Positions 1-4,957 of a stretch of DNA of 5,415 nucleotides are shown here, one piece after another. Origin of the DNA: Arthrobacter sp. (GTDB lineage: Bacteria; Actinomycetota; Actinomycetes; Actinomycetales; Micrococcaceae); NCBI GenBank assembly GCA_030146405.1, contig JASLBS010000204.1:1-5415 (forward strand), given 5' to 3'. The position numbers were made by a program, and so were the translations under genes. Position 1 is the stretch's first letter, and each line of letters opens with the position of its first letter. The notes beneath the pieces were generated by a model that was not told the origin of the DNA, did not search any database, and saw only the letters and a program-made list of their open reading frames with translations.

Positions 1-1394
1 GCCGCTGGGTCCGCGGTCAGCATGTCCTGGACACGGGTGTGGACGAGGTCGAAGTCGGGGTAGGTGGGGAAGTTGTCCGCGGGCGTCCCGAAGTCGGGCG
101 GGCCGATGGTCAGCCTGCGGGTCTCCTGGCCCTGCGCCTTCAGGCCGAGGTCCACGAAGCTGGCCAGCTGGTCCTGCGGGATGTCCGTCTCCACGATCTG
201 CGTCCCGGCCGCGGCGATGGACTGGAAGCGGGTGAGCACGGTCCCCGGATCGAGCTGGGCGATCATGGCCTGCTGGACGCACTGCTGGCGGGAGATGCGG
301 TCGTAGTCCGTGACGAACTCGCGCGAGCGGGCGTACCAGAGCGCGTGGTAGCCGTCGAGGGTCTGCACACCCGGCTTGATCCAGCCGTCCGGCGGGTAGT
401 GCCGGATGGGATCGGTGCCCGGGATCTCGTTCGCGGTGATCGTCACCCACCCTCCGGCGTCGATCCGGATGCCGCCCATGGCATCCACTAGCTCCTCGAA
501 CCCGTTCATGTCCACCAGGAGGTAGGCCTGGATCTCGAGACCGAGAACACCGCCGGCGGCGTCCTTCATGGCTTCCGCGCCCGGATCCGAGGCCCCCGGG
601 TACAGGTCCGGGTAGTCCTGCGTCACGTCGGTGTAGAGGCTGTTGATGATGCAGGGGTCACCGCAGTTGTAACCGCCGGGGTAGACGTCCCAGAGCGGGG
701 AGCCGTCCGAGAACTCGGCGTTCTGGAGGTTCCTCGGAATGCTGAAGGTGATCGCCGCTCCCGTGGAGGCGTCCACGCTGATCACCGAGATGCTGTCCGG
801 CCGGCGTCCCGCGCGGTCCTCGCCGCCGTCGCCGCCCATGAGCAGGAAGTTGTAGCGTCCGTCCACCGGGTCGAAGGCCGGGCCCGACTGGAAGATGGAG
901 CCCACCGTGGAGCGCCCCACCCCGAGCACGTAGGCACCGTAGGCGAGGGAACCGCTCGTGAGCACCATGAGGACCGCCAGCGTGCCCGCCACGAGGGGCC
1001 GGGCTCCTCGTTGCAGCAGTGGCAGCCGGATGAGGCGCAGGGTGTTGATGAAGAGCAGTGCCCAGCCGACGGCGAGCGCCAGGAGCGCGACGATCAGGGC
1101 CAGTGACCACCAGCGGTGCGTGACCGCACTGACCAGCACGGTGCGGTCGACCACGGCGGTGACGAGTCCGAGCAGCACGAGGGCCCAGCAGAGGAAGGTG
1201 GTGCGGAGCGCCCTGCGGCCGAGCCGGCGATCGCCCGCGACCACCTGCGCCGAGCCGGGCAGCACGAGTGTCAGACCCAGGAGCACGAAGGCGCGCTTGG
1301 TGCGGACCGCGGGCGACGCCGCCTGCGGATACCGGACCGGGTCGGTGGCGCCGCTCTGGCTGGAGGCACCGCGGACCGGGGTTCCCGTGCTCAC
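1..1394 (-). CDS. LytR-CpsA-Psr (LCP) family cell-wall glycopolymer ligase, 3' end cut by window edge
   Basis: LCP proteins are membrane-anchored enzymes that move lipid-linked polymers (teichoic/teichuronic acid, arabinogalactan or capsule) onto peptidoglycan outside the membrane. The 464 visible codons run off the left edge. After a cytoplasmic tail (residues 1-34) I see four hydrophobic stretches at about 35-52, 66-82, 96-116 and 133-157. The extracellular LCP domain starts near 180. Family marks are NFLLMGGDGGEDRAGRRPDS (182-201; acidic and arginine residues of the pyrophosphate site), SIPRN with Arg221, the GLEIQAYLLVDMNGF segment (285-299), and LDGYHALWYARSR (346-358) followed by DRISRQQ (365-371). 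A close Cys pair (Cys244, Cys248) plus Cys372 could form a disulfide. The GTG start (1392-1394) overlaps the purE stop as GTGA and has GGAG five bases upstream, so it is probably co-translated with purE. The polymer substrate cannot be told from sequence. Confidence 0.93.
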   Translation of the reverse strand, partial: MSTGTPVRGASSQSGATDPVRYPQAASPAVRTKRAFVLLGLTLVLPGSAQVVAGDRRLGRRALRTTFLCWALVLLGLVTAVVDRTVLVSAVTHRWWSLALIVALLALAVGWALLFINTLRLIRLPLLQRGARPLVAGTLAVLMVLTSGSLAYGAYVLGVGRSTVGSIFQSGPAFDPVDGRYNFLLMGGDGGEDRAGRRPDSISVISVDASTGAAITFSIPRNLQNAEFSDGSPLWDVYPGGYNCGDPCIINSLYTDVTQDYPDLYPGASDPGAEAMKDAAGGVLGLEIQAYLLVDMNGFEELVDAMGGIRIDAGGWVTITANEIPGTDPIRHYPPDGWIKPGVQTLDGYHALWYARSREFVTDYDRISRQQCVQQAMIAQLDPGTVLTRFQSIAAAGTQIVETDIPQDQLASFVDLGLKAQGQETRRLTIGPPDFGTPADNFPTYPDFDLVHTRVQDMLTADPA

Positions 1395-1921
1395 GCCTGC
1401 TCCGCGGTGGATTCTGCGATCCGCGCGCGCAGGGCGGCGCCCTTCTGCTCGGCCGTGGTGCGGAGGGCATCGGCGAAGTCCACGAGCTGGCCACGGAGGG
1501 TCCGCGCCTGCTCGTCCGTGCCCGAGGCGAGCATGCGCACGGCGAGGAGACCGGCGTTCCGTGCCCCGCCGATGGACACCGTGGCCACGGGGACACCGGC
1601 CGGCATCTGCACGATGGACAGGAGGGAGTCCATGCCGTCGAGGTAGCGCAGGGGTACCGGGACGCCGATGACGGGCAGGGGAGTCACGGAGGCGAGCATG
1701 CCGGGAAGATGCGCGGCGCCTCCGGCGCCGGCGATGATCACGCGGAGTCCCCGCTCGGAGGCGGTGCGCCCGTACTCGATCATGGCCGCCGGCATGCGGT
1801 GCGCGGAGACGACGTCGGCCTCGTAGGGGATGGAGAACTCGGCCAGGGCTGCTGCTGCGGCCTCCATGACGGGCCAGTCCGAGTCCGAGCCCATGACCAG
1901 GCCTACCTGCGCGTTCGTCAC
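1391..1921 (-). CDS. purE: 5-(carboxyamino)imidazole ribonucleotide mutase, PurE class I
   Basis: PurE is the cytosolic enzyme that converts N5-CAIR to 4-carboxy-AIR in de novo purine synthesis, using the product of PurK. The 176-residue length fits class I PurE (E. coli about 169). Visible family motifs are GSDSDWP (11-17; phosphate/nucleotide binding), SAHRMP (39-44; His41 corresponds to the catalytic histidine), AGAGGAAHLPGM (64-75), and LDGMDSLLSIVQMPAGVPVATV (94-115). The tail after about 160 is Ala/Glu-rich and probably a helix. The start is GTG at 1919-1921, overlapping the purK TGA as GTGA, with an AAGGGA Shine-Dalgarno-like stretch (1927-1932) five bases upstream inside purK. The adjoining purK supports the bacterial two-step route rather than the class II PurE that uses CO2 directly. 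Confidence 0.98.
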   Translation of the reverse strand: MTNAQVGLVMGSDSDWPVMEAAAAALAEFSIPYEADVVSAHRMPAAMIEYGRTASERGLRVIIAGAGGAAHLPGMLASVTPLPVIGVPVPLRYLDGMDSLLSIVQMPAGVPVATVSIGGARNAGLLAVRMLASGTDEQARTLRGQLVDFADALRTTAEQKGAALRARIAESTAEQA

Positions 1922-3117
1922 TGTGTTCCCTTCGGTCCGGTGCTGCGGGCGGGGTCCGGTGCCGTGCCGTCGCGCAGCAGTGCGGCAACCCTCGTGGCCC
2001 TGGTGCGGACGGCGTCCACGGATTCCCCCGGAGCTGCCAGCGCGTTCACGTGGCCGATCTTCCGGCCCGGGCGCACGTCCTTGCCGTAGAAGTGAACCTT
2101 AGCGGAGGGATCCGCGGACAGCGCCGACGGGTAGGCGGAGTAGCTGTCGGTGGTGCGTCCGCCCAGCACGTTCTTCATCACGGTGTGCGTCCCCACCAGG
2201 TCCGTGGCTCCCAGGGGCAGGTCGAGGACGGCCCGCAGGTGTTGCTCGAACTGGCCGGTCACCGAACCGTCCGTGGTCCAGTGCCCCGAGTTGTGCGGCC
2301 GCATGGCGAGTTCGTTGACGAGGTAGCCCGCGTCGGAACCGGGTACTTCGAAGAGTTCCACCGCCATGACCCCGGTGACGCCGAGGCTCTCCGCGAGGCG
2401 GAGCGCTGCGGCCGTGACGGCGTGCGCGACGTCGTCGGGCAGGTCCTGTGCGGGGGCGATCACCTCGTCGCACACGCTGTTCACCTGGATCGACTCCACC
2501 ACGGGCCAGGCGACGGCCTCGCCGGACGGACGCCGGGCCACCAGGACGGAGAGCTCGCGGCTGAAGGGTACGAACTCCTCCACGAGGAGATCGCTTTCCG
2601 TGAACCAGCTTTCGGCAGCGGCCAGGGCCGCGGCGTCCTCCAGGACGAGCACTCCCTTGCCGTCGTAACCACCGCGGGGGGTCTTCAGGACAACGGGCCA
2701 CCCGGTCCCCGCCGCGAAGGTCTCGACGTCGGTGGTGGTCCGGACGGCGGCCCAGCGGGGGTTGGGCAGGCCGAGGTCCTCGACGGCGCGGCGCATCACC
2801 AGTTTGTCCTGTGCATGGCGGAGCGCGGCGGGGGAGGGGTGGATGACGACCCCCTCCTGTGCGAGCTGCTCGAGGAGTTCGCCCGGCACGTGTTCGTGGT
2901 CGAAGGTCAGCACGTCCACGCCGGCGGCGAAAGCGCGCACCGTGACCGCGTCGCGGTAGTCACCCACCGTCGAGGTGGCCACGGCTGCCACGGCGGACAC
3001 GTCCGGCCCTTCGGCCAGGACACGGAGTTCGAATCCGAGCTCGGTCGCCGGGGTTGCCATCATGCGCGCTAGCTGGCCGCCGCCCACCACGCCTATCACG
3101 GGAAAAGTCACCATCAC
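1918..3117 (-). CDS. purK: 5-(carboxyamino)imidazole ribonucleotide synthase, PurK (ATP-grasp)
   Basis: PurK couples ATP hydrolysis to carboxylation of AIR by bicarbonate, giving N5-CAIR for PurE. The 399-residue protein has the usual order. The N-terminal pre-ATP-grasp domain carries GVVGGGQLARMM (9-20), GDYRD (52-56) and TFDHEHVP (71-78). The ATP-grasp core carries HPSPAALRHAQDKLVMR (93-109), VVLKTPRGGYDGKGV (142-156; glycine-rich ATP loop), LLVEEFVPFSRELSV (177-191), VTGVMAVELF (247-256) and the metal/substrate motif NELAMRPHNSGHW (268-280). The C-terminal domain has HFYGKDVRPGRKIGHVN (342-358). The start is slightly uncertain: GTG at 3115-3117 is followed directly by ATG at 3112-3114, with only a weak CTGGG (3124-3128) upstream of both. 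It is first in a purK-purE-LCP operon, divergent from the gtrA-type gene. I find no convincing promoter for it; a TATGCT -10-like box (3198-3203, minus strand) lacks a good -35. Confidence 0.97.
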   Translation of the reverse strand: MMVTFPVIGVVGGGQLARMMATPATELGFELRVLAEGPDVSAVAAVATSTVGDYRDAVTVRAFAAGVDVLTFDHEHVPGELLEQLAQEGVVIHPSPAALRHAQDKLVMRRAVEDLGLPNPRWAAVRTTTDVETFAAGTGWPVVLKTPRGGYDGKGVLVLEDAAALAAAESWFTESDLLVEEFVPFSRELSVLVARRPSGEAVAWPVVESIQVNSVCDEVIAPAQDLPDDVAHAVTAAALRLAESLGVTGVMAVELFEVPGSDAGYLVNELAMRPHNSGHWTTDGSVTGQFEQHLRAVLDLPLGATDLVGTHTVMKNVLGGRTTDSYSAYPSALSADPSAKVHFYGKDVRPGRKIGHVNALAAPGESVDAVRTRATRVAALLRDGTAPDPARSTGPKGTQ

Positions 3118-3265
3118 AGGGTACCCAGCGTCCGCCTGCCGCCGGACATCGGGAGCGCGCCGAGCGGCCTCGCCCTCGCCGAACGGGACCTCCGTACAGC
3201 ATATTCAGGGCGGACTGTCAGGCGGTCCGGCGGAAATCATCAGCCTGAGCTCGTGATCGGCGTCG

Positions 3266-3271
3266 TAAAAT
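3266..3271 (+). promoter_or_regulatory. Candidate -10 box for the gtrA-type gene
   Basis: TAAAAT matches five of six positions of the TATAAT consensus and is an AT-rich island in G+C-rich DNA, between divergent purK and the gtrA-type gene. There is no good -35 at the right distance (GCCTGA with a 17-base gap is poor), so it is either an activator-dependent or weak promoter, or chance. If used, transcription would start near 3278 and leave a leader of about 120 nt containing the hairpin at 3325-3352. Confidence 0.35.
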
Positions 3272-3297
3272 AAGGGGAAACACGCCTTGCAACTGTC

Positions 3298-3323
3298 CGC
3301 CTGGGTGGCTCGCCTCGGTGGCC
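3298..3323 (+). repeat. Two tandem 13-bp units in the gtrA leader
   Basis: CGCCTGGGTGGCT (3298-3310) is followed directly by CGCCTCGGTGGCC (3311-3323), 11 of 13 positions identical. A third, weaker copy of the GGTGG core is the 5' arm of the adjoining hairpin. This could be simple slippage or repeated protein/RNA sites; I cannot say which. Confidence 0.45.
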
Positions 3324-3324
3324 C

Positions 3325-3352
3325 CCCGGTGGTCTGCCCTGCAACCACCGGG
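3325..3352 (+). promoter_or_regulatory. Strong inverted repeat / RNA hairpin in the gtrA leader
   Basis: CCCGGTGGT (3325-3333) and ACCACCGGG (3344-3352) are perfect 9-bp complements. Inside, TGC (3335-3337) can pair with GCA (3341-3343) over a CCT loop with one bulged C, giving a 12-pair stem-loop. It lies about 50 nt before the gene's start. It is followed on the plus strand by AAAA, not a T-run, and on the minus strand by G/C-rich sequence, so it is not a classical intrinsic terminator for either direction. A leader structure affecting mRNA stability or translation, or a protein-binding palindrome, is more likely. Confidence 0.6.
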
Positions 3353-3391
3353 AAAACACCTCGGCCGGACCCGGCGTTCGAACCAGACCGC

Positions 3392-3396
3392 GGAGG
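3392..3396 (+). promoter_or_regulatory. Ribosome binding site deciding the gtrA-type start
   Basis: GGAGG lies five bases before GTG at 3402-3404, the ideal distance. The next in-frame ATG (3414-3416) is 17 bases away and the upstream in-frame ATG (3318) lies before this site, inside the tandem repeat next to the hairpin. The GTG is therefore the best start. Confidence 0.75.
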
Positions 3397-3401
3397 TTGT
3401 A

Positions 3402-3959
3402 GTGGCGTTACTCATGGATCGGATCAGGGGCCTGGCTTCTCTCTTCTGGCGCGAAGTCGCGAAGTTCGGGGCGGTCGGTGGAGTGGCATTCGTCATAGAC
3501 AACGGGCTGTACTGGTACCTGATCCACGGACCCATGAGCGGCAGCGAGGTGAAGGCCCGGTTCGTCTCCGCGGGCATCGCCACGGTCTTCGCCTGGGTGG
3601 CCAATCGCTACTGGACCTTCCGGCACCGCCGCCAGCCCAATGCCGCACGGGAACTCGTGATGTTCGTGTTCATCAACCTGATCGGCATGGGGATCGCCGC
3701 CGGCTGCGTCGGTGTGGCGAAGTACCTCTTCGCCGTCACCGAACCGAGCCAGCTCTTCCTCGTGGGTGTCGTGGGAACCGTCCTCGCCACCGTGGTCCGA
3801 TTCCTGGCCTACCGTTTCTGGGTGTTCAATGCGGAGCTCGAGGCCGAGCCCGAGTTCGGGGTGGAGGACCACGACCTCCTGCACCGGGCCGCGGAGACCG
3901 CCGATCCGGTGCAGGGGACACCCGAGGGCGAACCGGTCAGGCAGTCCCCAGCCGCGTAG
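3402..3959 (+). CDS. GtrA-family four-helix membrane protein
   Basis: GtrA-like proteins are small polytopic membrane proteins tied to moving or decorating lipid-linked sugars for cell-surface polysaccharides. The type example is proposed to flip undecaprenyl-phosphate-glucose; other members act with arabinogalactan or teichoic acid pathways. The 185-residue product has the family pattern: REVAKFGAVGGVAFVIDNGLYWYL (17-40, helix 1), a second helix at about 53-70 ending in the conserved NRYWTFRHRR (68-77), a third at about 84-108, and a fourth at about 117-139 ending RFLAYRFWVFN (133-143). The tail after 145 is hydrophilic and acidic, probably cytoplasmic. The start is GTG by its GGAGG site. 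It is divergent from purK, and its last 23 bases overlap the convergent TIGR03089 gene. The partner glycosyltransferase is not in the window, so the sugar is unknown. Confidence 0.92.
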   Translation: MALLMDRIRGLASLFWREVAKFGAVGGVAFVIDNGLYWYLIHGPMSGSEVKARFVSAGIATVFAWVANRYWTFRHRRQPNAARELVMFVFINLIGMGIAAGCVGVAKYLFAVTEPSQLFLVGVVGTVLATVVRFLAYRFWVFNAELEAEPEFGVEDHDLLHRAAETADPVQGTPEGEPVRQSPAA

Positions 3960-4713
3960 TCACCCGCTCGCCGGCCAGCATGCTGTCCGTGACGTCCACG
4001 CCGTCCTCCACCAGCACCAGCGCTCCGCCGTCGTCCCAGACGGAGAGCGCGGTGGCGAGGACCTGCAGAAGCCCGGTTCCGGGCTCGAGGAGGACCGTGC
4101 CGGCACCGGCTCCGACCGGGGCCGCCCCGACGAGGGCCGCGTCCGCCAGCGCCGCCGGGGTCAGCGCGCGGTTCCCGGAGCGTACGAGGACGTTCCCGGC
4201 GTCATCCGCGGGGATTCCGGAGTACACGTCGCCCTGGGCCCGTACCTCAGCGGCGAAGTCCACCGCGCCGGAGGGCAGCGCTGCCCCGTCCCAGCGGAGG
4301 GCGAGCGAGCCGAGAGCCACGCCCATGAGCAGGCGCGGCGGCGGGACGTCGTGGACGGAGCCCGCCGTCAGCACGATGTCGGCCTCGTCCCAGGACGGCC
4401 CGGCGCCCTCCGGTGTCTCCGACGCCGGAGGCGCGGGGATGGTCGGGTCGGGAAGGAGCACCACGCCCCCCGTCTGCCAGGAGGCGAAGGCCAGGGCGAG
4501 CGTCTTCCAGTGCACCGGGAGATCGAACCCGAGAACCGTCCCCTCGACGGCGTCGAGCTCGTCCGCCAGGAGGTTCGAGGACTTCGCCACCCAGTTGTCG
4601 AAGACACGGCCGGACAGCTCGATCCTGCCGTCCGCACCGTGCCAGACGAGGCGCGGAGAGGACGGATCGACCGTTCTCATCGTGGTGAGGAGGGCTGCGG
4701 GGGTCTGGGGCAT
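3937..4713 (-). CDS. TIGR03089 family protein (shortened AMP-binding-like fold)
   Basis: I recognise this 258-residue protein as the actinobacterial TIGR03089 type, of unknown function, related to the N-terminal part of AMP-forming acyl-CoA synthetases. The resemblance is clearest at GRIELSGRVFDNWVAKSSNL (29-48) and, after VEGTVLGFDLPVHWKTL (56-72), at FASWQTGGVVLLPD (76-89); this is the pattern in which synthetases set up the first beta-sheet. I see no Ser/Thr/Gly-rich ATP loop of the TSGTTGxPKG kind, no later adenylation motifs and no C-terminal lid domain, so it probably does not adenylate a substrate. The middle is Pro/Ala-rich (92-103). The start is ATG 4711-4713, with GAAGAAG (4722-4728) upstream. 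It is divergent from the whiB-like gene and overlaps the 3' end of the gtrA-type gene by 23 bp. Function is open; neighbours suggest an envelope-related role. Confidence 0.85.
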   Translation of the reverse strand: MPQTPAALLTTMRTVDPSSPRLVWHGADGRIELSGRVFDNWVAKSSNLLADELDAVEGTVLGFDLPVHWKTLALAFASWQTGGVVLLPDPTIPAPPASETPEGAGPSWDEADIVLTAGSVHDVPPPRLLMGVALGSLALRWDGAALPSGAVDFAAEVRAQGDVYSGIPADDAGNVLVRSGNRALTPAALADAALVGAAPVGAGAGTVLLEPGTGLLQVLATALSVWDDGGALVLVEDGVDVTDSMLAGERVTTRLGTA

Positions 4714-4847
4714 GACGATACTTCTTCCGTCCGTGCGAGTAATCAGCTGTGAGTAGTGCGTAGCGACGCGCCCGCGAAGACAGGTAGTCGACGTGGCGTG
4801 GCGCTCGTGATTGTGCGTCTTCGACTCTATAAGATTCCCGCCGCCGC

Positions 4848-4876
4848 TTGACGGTTGCGTCTTACACCCGTGTAAT
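4848..4876 (+). promoter_or_regulatory. Sigma-70-type promoter for the whiB-like gene
   Basis: TTGACG (4848-4853) and TGTAAT (4871-4876) are separated by exactly 17 bases, and each hexamer matches five of six consensus positions. This is an unusually good housekeeping-sigma promoter for such G+C-rich DNA. Predicted transcription start is near 4882-4884, giving a leader of about 75 nt before the ATG at 4958. An AT-rich TTATAG (minus strand, 4827-4832) just upstream might serve the divergent TIGR03089 gene, but it has no clear -35. Confidence 0.75.
4862..4875. promoter_or_regulatory. Palindrome overlapping the whiB -10, candidate operator
   Basis: TTACAC-CC-GTGTAA is a 14-bp palindrome with 6-bp perfect arms. 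It covers the last nine bases of the promoter spacer and the first five of the -10 box. A dimeric regulator bound here would block RNA polymerase. I cannot assign a regulator: it is not an obvious LexA, Rex or CRP/GlxR consensus. An 8-bp direct repeat, TGCGTCTT, at 4814-4821 and 4856-4863 (42 bp apart) abuts it and may or may not be related. Confidence 0.5.
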
Positions 4877-4920
4877 TAGACATCGAATCTGTTCCAGCAG
4901 CGGGGCGCGAGTGGTGCCCC

Positions 4921-4956
4921 ATGCTGATCTCGGGACGGCGACACCGGAGAGGCTGA
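4921..4956 (+). CDS. Possible 11-codon leader peptide upstream of the whiB-like gene
   Basis: ATG at 4921-4923 opens a frame encoding MLISGRRHRRG that ends at TGA 4954-4956, one base before the ATG of the whiB-like gene (TGACATG). Upstream there is only a weak purine-rich GAGTGG (4909-4914). The peptide is arginine-rich (4 of 11). The spacing would suit termination-reinitiation, and ribosomes on this frame would melt the inverted repeat that covers the downstream start. A frame this short can easily arise by chance, so its translation is a hypothesis. Confidence 0.3.
   Translation: MLISGRRHRRG
4946..4952 (+). promoter_or_regulatory. Ribosome binding site deciding the whiB start
   Basis: GGAGAGG lies five bases before ATG 4958-4960. 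The next in-frame ATG (5207-5209, residue 84) and GTG (5300-5302) have no such site, so the long N-terminal form is the supported one. Confidence 0.8.
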
Positions 4957-4957
4957 C

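Noticed and set aside
658..1596. 312-codon minus-strand open frame across the LCP and purE genes
   Set aside because: It is a shifted frame of the LCP gene with Arg/Pro/His-rich product; the true LCP frame carries all the family motifs.
2050..3072. 340-codon plus-strand open frame opposite purK
   Set aside because: It is the antisense of purK, with Gly/His/Val-rich sequence and no recognisable domain.
3130..3303. GTCCGCCTG repeated at 3130-3138 and 3295-3303, and short CGGAC/GTCCG inverted pairs nearby
   Set aside because: The matches are only 5-9 bp of G/C-rich sequence, expected by chance in this composition, with no link to a promoter element.
3325..3352. Hairpin as an intrinsic terminator between purK and the gtrA-type gene
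   Set aside because: The genes diverge here, so no terminator is expected, and there is no T-run after the stem on either strand.
3937..4713. Full acyl-CoA synthetase, or a broken remnant of one
   Set aside because: It is too short and lacks the ATP loop and lid domain, yet the frame is intact with good start and codon use; this fits the TIGR03089 type rather than a pseudogene.
3287..4756. Long plus-strand open frame of 489 codons spanning the gtrA-type and TIGR03089 genes
   Set aside because: Its product is low-complexity Arg/Pro/Ser/Ala sequence with no family motif. It runs out of frame with the gtrA-type gene and antisense to the TIGR03089 gene, both of which have clear family signatures; such frames are common in high-G+C DNA.
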